NCBI GenBank assembly: GCA_902782905.1
Contig: CACZPB010000126.1
Location: forward strand, 1 to 10,609
Direction of reading: 5' to 3'
Length of the DNA: 10,609 nucleotides
DNA from: an uncultured bacterium
GTDB taxonomy: Bacteria > Cyanobacteriota > Vampirovibrionia > Gastranaerophilales > Gastranaerophilaceae
The notes under the pieces are model-generated. The model had not been told where the DNA came from and made no database searches. It saw only the letters and a list, made by a program, of their open reading frames with translations. A program made the translations under genes and the position numbers. This document shows positions 1-7,605 of the stretch, in pieces. The stretch's first letter is position 1, and every line of letters begins with the position of its first letter.

Positions 1-15
1 CAGACAATTTACTTT

Positions 16-675
16 TTACAGATAGTTAGACAAAATTGACCTGACGTAGTTTTGTGTTTCTTTATATGGCGGAACGCCGTCATATTTATCAACGGCTCCG
101 GGGCCTGCATTATATGCAGCAAGTGCAAGTATAACATTTCCGTTATATTTATTAAGCATTGATTTCAAGTATTTTACTCCGCCCTCAACGTTTTGTTCAG
201 GATTCATTGGGTCTGTAACACCAAGACCTTTGGCTGTGGATGGCATAAGCTGCATTAAGCCCATTGCACCCACTTTTGATTTAGCATTAGGGTTAAAACC
301 TGACTCTTGTTTTACAAGTGCATTTACAAGTTTTTCATCAACTCCGTGTTTTTTTGATACTCGCGAAATTATTTCCTGAATTTTCTGTCTCGGACTGAGT
401 TTTGTTGCGGCACCACCTGCTTGTGCAGTATAAAGAGATGCGTTTACTCTTGTCGTAGGATTTGTCAGCAAATCGCCAAATTTTACTGATGCCGTATTCT
501 TTAGCACTTTGTCGAACGACTGAACTTCATTGTTATTTGCAGCTTGTGTATTTTTCTCAACAGGTGTCCAATCAGGATTATATTTTTGAATATAATTATT
601 CATCTGGACAGCTCTTTGCATAGCATTTGCGTGTCCTGATGAGGATAACATATTTTGTATCATTGATGAAAACAT
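16..675 (-). CDS. Lytic transglycosylase, SLT (Slt70-like, goose-lysozyme-fold) domain protein
   Basis: A 219-residue protein that should cleave the MurNAc-GlcNAc bond of peptidoglycan, leaving 1,6-anhydro-MurNAc. The catalytic domain fills residues about 96-219. Its motifs are the catalytic glutamate E124 in VKQESGFNP, GAMGLMQLMP (136-145) and ALAAYNAGPGAV (184-195), all classic for SLT domains. Residues 1-95 are polar, rich in Asn, Gln and Ser, and of low similarity to anything I recognise. I see no signal peptide or lipobox, so the export route is unclear; some short SLT proteins of flagellar or other secretion systems also lack one. The ATG is supported by an AAAGGA Shine-Dalgarno (686-691, minus strand) 10 nt upstream. 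The stop is TAA. It is divergent from the 854-6741 operon and may be a single-gene unit, since nothing upstream shares its strand. The family call is sure; the cellular role (wall turnover, division or secretion) is open. Confidence 0.93.
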   Translation of the reverse strand: MFSSMIQNMLSSSGHANAMQRAVQMNNYIQKYNPDWTPVEKNTQAANNNEVQSFDKVLKNTASVKFGDLLTNPTTRVNASLYTAQAGGAATKLSPRQKIQEIISRVSKKHGVDEKLVNALVKQESGFNPNAKSKVGAMGLMQLMPSTAKGLGVTDPMNPEQNVEGGVKYLKSMLNKYNGNVILALAAYNAGPGAVDKYDGVPPYKETQNYVRSILSNYL

Positions 676-853
676 ATTTGTTCAATCCTTTCAATATGAT
701 TGTCGGGTATTATTTTTATAACTTTAACGTTTAGAATATAATATCCACTATTTGATTTAATTATTTTTCACGGTTTGTCAAACTCATGCTCTAAAATGTA
801 GATTTTTTAAATACAATGTGGTATGATTAAGCTTGAGCATGGGAGAGTAGCAG
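676..853. promoter_or_regulatory. Divergent intergenic region with candidate promoter and operator elements
   Basis: This 178-bp AT-rich gap must carry promoters for both the transglycosylase and the three-gene operon. Seen directly: a perfect TTGACA hexamer on the minus strand (776-781), embedded in the palindrome GTTTG-T-CAAAC (773-783), whose plus-strand reading gives TTGTCA (775-780). No well-spaced -10 is convincing for either hexamer. TACAAT (812-817) and TATGAT (822-827) are plausible plus-strand -10s without a good -35. A 7-bp inverted repeat, CATGCTC (785-791) and GAGCATG (835-841), flanks this part and touches the operon's GGGAGA Shine-Dalgarno (841-846). Promoter assignment is inference. 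Confidence 0.35.
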
Positions 854-2419
854 GTGAATACTGATAATATATATATAGATAGTAATGATATTACGTCGGC
901 TTACGATTTATGTAAAAACATTACTGATAATGATATAAAAAGCAGAGCTGTAGAAAATGTCGTAGCTGCAAATATTGCGGACAGATTCTTTGACAAGTCT
1001 CTGTATTCCGTAGATTCCAAATCAGGGCTTCATAATTTGGTTCAAATTCTTGAAGATATAGATATTTCAGATATTTACATTAACGGTGCATACGTGGATG
1101 TACGTATGTACGAAGAAGGTTCATCTCCCTCAATTCCTTCATCACACTTCAAAAACGGAATTTTGCCTGTCGCTTATATGTTTATAAAAGTTTCATCAGA
1201 ACTTTCCAATGCTTCACTTGCAGGCTTTATTCTTCCTGAAGCGGTAGAACTCTCAGATGATGATTATATAAGGTTGGATGAGACGAGTTTGGTTTCAATA
1301 TATGATGTAGAAACAAGATTCGGCGGAACTGCCGATGCGGATACAGTCTCAGAACTTGAGATATTTAAGTTTGCGGAAGGAACTGTAGAAGACAGGTTCG
1401 ATTTATATAAAAGACTTATTCTCTCCAAAGGTGCAAGAGAACTGCTTAAAAAGGCTTTCTTAGCTCAGTCTGTGTTTAATTTTATTTCACCTCAACTCCC
1501 TCAAGAGGAACTTCCAAGTGACGAGCAGGCTATTATAGATGCTTTTGATAATTTTGACGAAGTTATACCAGAAGAACTGGGCGATGAAGAAGCTCAGCCG
1601 ACGAACGAAAATTATGAATATAATACGGTAGCATCTCCAAGCGAGTACGAAGAAGAATTCCAAGAAGCAAACGATGAACAACTTGAAAGTGTACAGGAAA
1701 ATGTTGCAAGCGATGATAGTGAGCAAATAGATGCGCTTTTTGAGCAAGAGCAGGATACCCCTGAAGAACACGCTCCTGCAAAGAAAAAAGTATCACCTGT
1801 TTTAATAATTGCTTTGCTTATAGCGCTTGTCGGCGCACTCGGTTTCTGGGGCTATACAACCTACTCTCAAAATCAAGAGCAGAGTGTTGAAGAAGAAATT
1901 ACTGCCGATGAATTGCAGGGCGAGTCGGGTGAGCTTCCTGCTGAACAACCACAGCAAGCAACTTCTGCTATGCCGGTTGAGGATGTTAATACCGTAAAAT
2001 CACAGCAGGCTAAGGATGAAGCAAACTCTGTTCAAATACCTGAAATTGAGAGAAATTTGGATGCTTCTGTTTTGGTATCAAATCTCAAGGTGGACTGGGA
2101 AGTCCCGTCAGGCTATGCTTCAAATGCCGCAGCAAAAAGATATTTGGTAAAATTAGGCAAAGTAATTCAGCTCAATTTGAAAACAGAATTGCTGCTGCTT
2201 ACAAAACCGCCTATTTCAAACAGGATTGCAGTCGAGGTAAAATATAATTCGTCTTCGCAAAAATTTGAGCCCGTAGGAATAACTGCATCAAGCGGTGAAA
2301 AGAGTGTCGATGATGTAATTATGCAAACAGTTAAAAAAGCTTTGAATATGCGCATAAATGCAAATACAAGTTCATTTGACAGGTTACAGGGAAATCCTGT
2401 GTTGATTATACATTTATAA
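854..2419 (+). CDS. Single-pass membrane protein: DUF1822-like cytoplasmic region, TM helix, TonB/TolA-like C-terminal domain
   Basis: A 521-residue protein starting at GTG, chosen because GGGAGA (841-846) lies 7 nt upstream. Residues about 12-150 resemble the cyanobacterial DUF1822 family by eye: an N-rich helical start, ISDIYINGAYVDVR (71-84), an isolated IP (94-95), the hydrophobic strand around 104-113, and NASLAGFILPEAVEL (119-133). Residues 215-308 are a Glu/Asp-rich linker. AKKKVSPVL and a hydrophobic stretch (about 313-337) form one membrane helix; the preceding lysines place the N-terminus in the cytoplasm and the C-terminus in the periplasm. After a second polar linker (340-400), residues about 400-521 resemble TonB/TolA C-terminal domains: a strand at IAVEVKYN (458-465), SSGEKSVDD (479-487), a helix, then a final strand VLIIHL. 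It is the first gene of an operon. Function is unknown; a transmembrane signal or force transducer is inference. The DUF1822 and TonB_C assignments need profile searches. Confidence 0.7.
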   Translation: MNTDNIYIDSNDITSAYDLCKNITDNDIKSRAVENVVAANIADRFFDKSLYSVDSKSGLHNLVQILEDIDISDIYINGAYVDVRMYEEGSSPSIPSSHFKNGILPVAYMFIKVSSELSNASLAGFILPEAVELSDDDYIRLDETSLVSIYDVETRFGGTADADTVSELEIFKFAEGTVEDRFDLYKRLILSKGARELLKKAFLAQSVFNFISPQLPQEELPSDEQAIIDAFDNFDEVIPEELGDEEAQPTNENYEYNTVASPSEYEEEFQEANDEQLESVQENVASDDSEQIDALFEQEQDTPEEHAPAKKKVSPVLIIALLIALVGALGFWGYTTYSQNQEQSVEEEITADELQGESGELPAEQPQQATSAMPVEDVNTVKSQQAKDEANSVQIPEIERNLDASVLVSNLKVDWEVPSGYASNAAAKRYLVKLGKVIQLNLKTELLLLTKPPISNRIAVEVKYNSSSQKFEPVGITASSGEKSVDDVIMQTVKKALNMRINANTSSFDRLQGNPVLIIHL

Positions 2420-2436
2420 TATAAAGAGTTGAGTTT

Positions 2437-3786
2437 ATGGAAAAAGACAATAAGTATTATGAAATTATCAAAAATTTAGTAGAAAATCATAAGAAATTTT
2501 CAGGATATGAAGAAATTTTAGATGATATTATAGAGGATGTTTTCGAGCATTCTAAAGCTGTTGTTGCTTCTATAACCGACGATGGTGTAATAGAGAGTTA
2601 TCTGGCAAAAGTTGTTAATACATCTATGATTACCGTACCTAAAAAATTAGGTTTAAAGAAAAGGATAGAAGTTGTACCAACACCGCTTCCCGAACTTCCG
2701 AAGGCTGAAGAAATAAAGGTTAACACTGAATATATTGATAAAATGATTAACGGTGCAAGTTCTTATGCTCCAAAAGACGAGTTTCAGCCGGTAGAAACAA
2801 CAGAGACGGCGGAGAGTGTAGAGAGTCCTGAAGATGAAACTGTTGAGATTGCGAATGAATATATTGAGCCGGAAACAATTGAAACAGCGGAAGAAATTCC
2901 GACAGTTGAAAATATAGAGCAGGAAACTCCTTCCGCAGATATAGATGTCGAAAGTTTTGATTCCGGAAATGGAGAAGCTTCTGAAATACAAGATTTTGAA
3001 CCGGAAAAAACTGAAGAAATCAGTGACGAAGATGAAAAAGAGGTTGAACCGGCGGATATTTTTGCGGCAGGAATTGAACCCGACGCTGTTAATGAATATG
3101 AAGCAGCCGAAGAAAACACTGACTCTCAATTTGATGATGTGGTGAGTTTAGATTTGGATTTAGATAATCAGGAGTCCGATGTCATTGGTGACGATGAGGA
3201 AAAATTTGACACAATTGATACGATTGAGCTTGTCGATGCTGACGATGTAGAAGAAGCTTCCGCACCGACTGAAATTGAGCCTCAAACTCAGGATAGTTTT
3301 GCAGATGTATTGGAACTATCTGAGAGCGAGCAGCTTCCTCAGGTAAACGAGTTTGAGCTCCAATCAGATGAAGTAGATGAGTTGAGTGAAGTTTCTTTTG
3401 AAGAAGATTTATTGCCGTCAGGTGATATGACTCAGGATGCTGAGATACAGTCAGAATTGTATGAAGATGATACTTTGGTTGAAATGCTCGGAGAAGATGA
3501 TGAGAAACCTTCTTTGAATTCGGATGTTGAACACAAAAATGAGCACAAAATTATTGATTTTTCTGCTTTTGAAGCGCAAGGCGAGGCGTTTGGAGAGACT
3601 GATTATATAGACAAAGAAACAATCCAAAAAGATTTGGGTGCATTGATTTCCGAAAGGGAGGATTTGGCTCAAATATATGATTTGAAATACAAACAAAATA
3701 TGGGAATTCAAGAGATAGCTTCTGCACTGAATATCACGGAAAATGCGGTTGCGGAAGCCTTGAAAGAGATAATAGAGGTTTTATAG
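2437..3786 (+). CDS. Acidic protein with sigma-70-like ends separated by a long acidic linker (split sigma-like)
   Basis: A 449-residue protein that begins 17 nt after the previous stop and is probably co-transcribed. The ATG follows an AAAGAG motif (2423-2428). I do not recognise it as a named family. Residues 1-76 are helical and basic at their end (KKLGLKKR, 69-76), with YEEILDDIIEDVFEHSK (24-40) echoing the DxxQEVF helix of sigma-70 region 2. Residues about 398-449 read like sigma region 4: SEREDLAQIYDLKY, then a helix-turn-helix GIQEIASALNITENAVAEAL (423-442). Between them, residues 111-360 hold about 92 Asp/Glu, only 5 Lys and no Arg, so this part is almost certainly disordered. There is no membrane segment or signal peptide. 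It could be a diverged sigma factor, a sigma mimic or anti-sigma-type partner, or simply an acidic scaffold with a DNA-binding tail. The CDS is sure; the function is inference. Confidence 0.72.
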   Translation: MEKDNKYYEIIKNLVENHKKFSGYEEILDDIIEDVFEHSKAVVASITDDGVIESYLAKVVNTSMITVPKKLGLKKRIEVVPTPLPELPKAEEIKVNTEYIDKMINGASSYAPKDEFQPVETTETAESVESPEDETVEIANEYIEPETIETAEEIPTVENIEQETPSADIDVESFDSGNGEASEIQDFEPEKTEEISDEDEKEVEPADIFAAGIEPDAVNEYEAAEENTDSQFDDVVSLDLDLDNQESDVIGDDEEKFDTIDTIELVDADDVEEASAPTEIEPQTQDSFADVLELSESEQLPQVNEFELQSDEVDELSEVSFEEDLLPSGDMTQDAEIQSELYEDDTLVEMLGEDDEKPSLNSDVEHKNEHKIIDFSAFEAQGEAFGETDYIDKETIQKDLGALISEREDLAQIYDLKYKQNMGIQEIASALNITENAVAEALKEIIEVL

Positions 3787-3798
3787 GGGTTATTCGGG

Positions 3799-6741
3799 GT
3801 GCAATGTCCTAAGTGTAAAAAAGAATTGGAAGATGGGATACTAAAGTGCGACAACTGCGGGACAAAGGTTGCCTCTATATGCAAAACCTGCGGAGCTGTT
3901 AATCCGATTACGGCTCTTGAATGCTCAAAGTGTCATAAAGTTCTTTTAAAAATATGTACGACTTGCGGTGCTGCAAACCATCCCGAGGCTTCAAAGTGCA
4001 GAAAATGCGCTACCGAATTCCCAAAACCGGCTTACAGCCCAAAACCTGCTTATAATGCCGAACTAAATTCTCAACAAAAAGTTAAAACAAAACTTTTAGA
4101 GGCTATAAAAGACGGCGAAACTTCAATAATCACACTCTCAGGAGAGAGCGGTTCAGGTAAAAACCTTATAATAAGGCACGTTATAAACGAACTGAAAAGC
4201 GCGAAACTAATTTGGCTTTTAGGCTCATGTACACAAGTCTCTCAGCTTTCACCTTTTGGATATTTTCAGGATTTATTGCTTAATTTCTTTAATGTGAACA
4301 ATTTTTGCCCTGACACGTTACAGCTCAAAAAAAATTCAATAAAATTTTTCAAGCAGGATTTTCCGACTCTTACAAATACGGAAATATTGGATTTGTTGAA
4401 TTTTCTCTATCCTGAGACGTTAGACAAATACGAAAATATCTACAAAAACAAGGCAAAAATGTTCAATATAATGAAGAAAGTTTTGCTTACAATTGTTGAA
4501 AAAATTAAAGCAGTGTTTATTGTAGACAACTTTGAAAATATTGACGGCATGTCTTTTGATTTTTTCAAAGAAATTCTGAAAGATGATTATATTCTTGAAA
4601 GGTGCAAATTCATTTTCATTACGCGTGAACAAAAGCCGGGGCTTGGACTAATCAACTCTCCTAAGCTTAGTGAAGAAAATTACGTTGATTTGACAATTGC
4701 GCCGTTTACGCTTAATCAAGTAGAAGCATTGATTGCGCAGTTTAGCGATTTTAAAGAAAGTACGGAATTTTCAAAAACCGCGTTTTCTGTCTCAGCAGGC
4801 AATCCTGCTGTTATTGAACAGTTAGTGCTTCTCTATAAAGATATCCGAAATTACGGCTTAAAACCTTCCGGATATTTGAATTTGGATGCAATAGTTGAGG
4901 AAAGATTTAATATTTTGAAAAAAGCAGACCTTGCTGCTTATAGAATGCTATCTGCAATGTCTGTTTTAGGTACAAAGTTTTGCCCTGCCATGTTAGAGCA
5001 CTTTGATAACAACTCGCAGGGAGAGTTTGAAAGAATTATTGAAACTCTTGTACAGGGCGGTTTTATTGTTCAAATTAACAATCTTTCGTTTGAATTTAAG
5101 ACTACGAGCATCTGGAAATCTATTGTTGCTGTCGTTAAAAATGATGAATATTTTGAAGAAATTTTGAATATTCTCTACGAAACGCTCAGTATTTATAAGC
5201 AATCTTCTGTCGCTTTATTGGGATATATTCTTCAAAAATTGAACAACAATGATAAGGCTTTTGAGATTTGGACAGTTTTGATGAAACAGGCAAGTTATGT
5301 AGGCGATATAGGGCTGTATATAATAGCGCAAAAGCAAGCCTTGAAGCTTATTGAACACAAAACAAGTCCTTTCTACCAAAAGGTTAAAAAGAATATTTAT
5401 ACCCGTGTAGGCAAGCTATTGGAGCCGATTAACCATGAGGCTGCGTTTGAATATTTGCAAAATGCGGTTATGATGCTTGAAGATAGTGAAGATTATCTCC
5501 ATATCGAGCTTTTGGGTTATATTGCTTCTGCTTCAATGAAAAGCGGAAATTATTGGGGAGTGATAGAGTGCGCAGATAGTGTTCTGAATAAGCTTTCTGA
5601 TGATATGGAATTGGAACGTGCGCTTGTAAAATCCCGTCAAATCCGACCTTATGTTTGCCTCGGAAATTACGGACAGGTTGTTAACCTTGTTGACACTGAA
5701 ATTATGCCTGTGTTTGAAAAGTATCTTGCAAAGGGTAGAAATACGCATGTTATTTCAATCAGCGATTTGTACAAACAATGGGTTGAAACATATTTTGATT
5801 TTGCCGAAGCTCTTACTTTCCAAGGTGATAGCAGGATGTTTGATATTATAAAGCTTATTTTTGAAATTATTGAGAAGAATAAGATTACAAATCCTCTGAC
5901 TCTCTGCCGTGTGCATCTTGCACTTGCGCTTGCAAACACAGTAAAAGGCGATATTAAAACTTCTGAAAAAATTCTCGATGATATCCTGAAGGAGTTTCCT
6001 CTGGATACCATGGACAGCTTTATTGTTTCAAGATGGAATTTTGTTGATATTATTAACAAATTCAGAAAACACGATTATGACAGCATATACTCCGAACTCT
6101 TTAATGTTGTAGCATACGCAAATAATGTTAACGATAATTTTACAAAAAATATTCTTAAAACAATGCTCTCAAAAATTCTCAAAGAGAAGAATGACACCAA
6201 AAAAGCTCTTGAAATTCTAGAGGAGCAGGTCGCTTATTTTGCAAAAGAAAAAATTGCAACGGGAGTTCTTCTCTCATGGTATCTGATAGCTCAAATAAAA
6301 CTTGTAACAAAAGGTACTCAATTTGCTCTGGATATTGCAACCAAGGCTCTTGATATAGCTCAGGGTCCAAATATCAATAACTACTACTTTATAGCACTGT
6401 TTAACAGGTTGATTGGCGAAATTTATATCGCAAAGCAAGATTTTGAGTCGGCAAAAGTTTATATTGAAAAGTCTATATTTATCGCAAAACAGTTTAATCT
6501 TGAAGATTTGCTAATCAAAGATTATATTCTTTATGCAAAATTCTATCAGGAGCTGGCGCTTCCCAAAACACCGAACAGAGCTCTTTATATAAAACAGACA
6601 CTTAAAATGTTCCAGCTCGCCAAGTCTGTTCCGATTGCTGAAGAACATCCGTATCTTCAAAAGAAGATTAAGGAAGAACTCGGAGTTTTAACCTCTTTTT
6701 GCAAGCTGAACGGAATTGTACTAAAAAAGAGTACTAAGTAG
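3799..6741 (+). CDS. Triple zinc-ribbon, STAND/AAA-type ATPase with C-terminal TPR-like repeats
   Basis: A 980-residue cytoplasmic protein. The GTG start lies 12 nt after the preceding stop, with AGGGG (3785-3789) 9 nt upstream. Residues 1-72 carry six CxxC pairs (C3/C6, C17/C20, C28/C31, C42/C45, C53/C56, C67/C70), making three zinc ribbons in an exact 25-residue period. A proline-rich hinge (75-84) leads to a P-loop NTPase: Walker A GESGSGKN (115-122), a Walker B-like strand AVFIVDNFENID (238-249), and a sensor-like strand FIFITRE (271-277). A winged-helix-like region follows (about 360-470). The rest is helical, with TPR-like units clearest at about 800-910. Proteins with zinc ribbon, cyclase, AAA_16 and TPR domains are known; here the cyclase domain is absent. 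The Walker A ends in Asn where Ser/Thr is usual, and Walker B has DN rather than DD, so it may bind nucleotide without efficient hydrolysis. A regulatory or scaffold role is inferred. Confidence 0.85.
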   Translation: MQCPKCKKELEDGILKCDNCGTKVASICKTCGAVNPITALECSKCHKVLLKICTTCGAANHPEASKCRKCATEFPKPAYSPKPAYNAELNSQQKVKTKLLEAIKDGETSIITLSGESGSGKNLIIRHVINELKSAKLIWLLGSCTQVSQLSPFGYFQDLLLNFFNVNNFCPDTLQLKKNSIKFFKQDFPTLTNTEILDLLNFLYPETLDKYENIYKNKAKMFNIMKKVLLTIVEKIKAVFIVDNFENIDGMSFDFFKEILKDDYILERCKFIFITREQKPGLGLINSPKLSEENYVDLTIAPFTLNQVEALIAQFSDFKESTEFSKTAFSVSAGNPAVIEQLVLLYKDIRNYGLKPSGYLNLDAIVEERFNILKKADLAAYRMLSAMSVLGTKFCPAMLEHFDNNSQGEFERIIETLVQGGFIVQINNLSFEFKTTSIWKSIVAVVKNDEYFEEILNILYETLSIYKQSSVALLGYILQKLNNNDKAFEIWTVLMKQASYVGDIGLYIIAQKQALKLIEHKTSPFYQKVKKNIYTRVGKLLEPINHEAAFEYLQNAVMMLEDSEDYLHIELLGYIASASMKSGNYWGVIECADSVLNKLSDDMELERALVKSRQIRPYVCLGNYGQVVNLVDTEIMPVFEKYLAKGRNTHVISISDLYKQWVETYFDFAEALTFQGDSRMFDIIKLIFEIIEKNKITNPLTLCRVHLALALANTVKGDIKTSEKILDDILKEFPLDTMDSFIVSRWNFVDIINKFRKHDYDSIYSELFNVVAYANNVNDNFTKNILKTMLSKILKEKNDTKKALEILEEQVAYFAKEKIATGVLLSWYLIAQIKLVTKGTQFALDIATKALDIAQGPNINNYYFIALFNRLIGEIYIAKQDFESAKVYIEKSIFIAKQFNLEDLLIKDYILYAKFYQELALPKTPNRALYIKQTLKMFQLAKSVPIAEEHPYLQKKIKEELGVLTSFCKLNGIVLKKSTK

Positions 6742-7324
6742 TATAATCATCAGGATTTCCGCTGTAATCGCCGATTACACCGCTCTCCATAGCTTCGTTG
6801 CCTTCAAGCGGAACGCTTTCGTACCCGCTTTGTGTATTTTTATACGCAAGAGCCCTCTTGTTAAGCTCATCAATCGCGAGCGGGCCTGTCAGAACCTGTA
6901 TAACTTCGCCGTCTGTATCGTAAATCTTTAACCTCGGTATCTCTACACCTGAAGGTGTCTTGAATCCCATAAGTGTAATTCTTCCGAATTCGCCGAATCC
7001 GTCCTTTATTTGAAAATAAATTTCTTTCAGATTTTCGTTATCAAGACAGGTCAAAGCTACGTTGTTGCACGTTTCCCTCTGAACCCAATCTTGAATCGTT
7101 TGAGTTTCTTCCATAAGTTCAAAAAGCTGTTCTTTAGAAGCGTTTATGCGTCTGAAGAAGGGGTCTCCGCCTTTACCTATTGCAGCAGGTCCTTTTTCTC
7201 TGGGTGCACGAATTCTGTAATTAGCCTCATCAATTATTTTGCCTTCATTTGGTTGTCCTGAGGCTTGTTGGCTTGCTTGTTCAATCCCTGCTTCATTCTT
7301 TTCATCTCTAAAATCTTCTGACAT
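6734..7324 (-). CDS. Hypothetical protein, possible thioredoxin-like half-fold near the C-terminus
   Basis: A 196-residue protein, not recognised. The ATG has a good AGGAG (7331-7335, minus strand) 6 nt upstream. Residues 1-55 are polar and likely disordered (Gln/Glu-rich, then PREKGPAAIGKGGDP). Residues about 56-160 look folded. GFKTPSGVEIPRLKIYDTDG (120-139) followed by EVIQVLTGPLAIDELNK resembles the strand, cis-Pro, strand, turn, strand, helix of the second half of thioredoxin-like folds, with P130 where the cis-proline would be. There is no CxxC; the two cysteines (C86, C93) are six residues apart, so a redox role is doubtful. No signal peptide or membrane helix. It converges on the zinc-ribbon ATPase gene and overlaps its end by 8 bp, so no terminator lies between them. 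The CDS is well supported by its start and by the lack of a competing frame; the function is unknown. Confidence 0.8.
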   Translation of the reverse strand: MSEDFRDEKNEAGIEQASQQASGQPNEGKIIDEANYRIRAPREKGPAAIGKGGDPFFRRINASKEQLFELMEETQTIQDWVQRETCNNVALTCLDNENLKEIYFQIKDGFGEFGRITLMGFKTPSGVEIPRLKIYDTDGEVIQVLTGPLAIDELNKRALAYKNTQSGYESVPLEGNEAMESGVIGDYSGNPDDYTT

Positions 7325-7523
7325 ATTCTGCTCCTTATATTTTGTATTACGGTATTTTTTTGAAAAACTTTAGGATTTTTAAAATTTTTGTTACAAAAGT
7401 TAATAAGTGCTTGTGCAACGCGGCGCAAAGTCAAGAGAGCCAGTGGCAAACCGTTTTTTGTGAGATTGCCGGTTTTGCTATGCTGACTTGCTACAAGATA
7501 AAAAAACAGGCTGCAAAATATAT

Positions 7524-7568
7524 CGTCATTCTGAAGCGAAAATATTAATTTTGTCGCTTGAGAATCGC
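7524..7568 (+). repeat. Hairpin repeat of the CGTCATTCTGA...GAATCG type
   Basis: An imperfect inverted repeat. ATTCT (7528-7532) pairs with AGAAT (7561-7565), and AAGCGAAAAT (7534-7543) pairs with ATTTT-GT-CGCTT (7548-7559), with one G/G mismatch, a GT bulge and a 4-nt ATTA loop. It opens with CGTCATT. Hairpins starting CGTCATTCTGA or CGTCATTGCGAG and ending in a variant of GAAGCAATCC recur as dispersed repeats in many bacterial genomes (from memory, not checked). This copy is in plus orientation; the copy at 7748-7781 is its inverted counterpart. Confidence 0.55.
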
Positions 7569-7605
7569 CATAACTTTTTATATATTCAATATCTTGTCAA
7601 AAAGA

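Noticed and set aside
2653..3129. Minus-strand open frames opposite the acidic linker
   Set aside because: Phe-, Ser- and Arg-rich translations are what Glu/Asp-rich codons give on the opposite strand; no ribosome site or motif.
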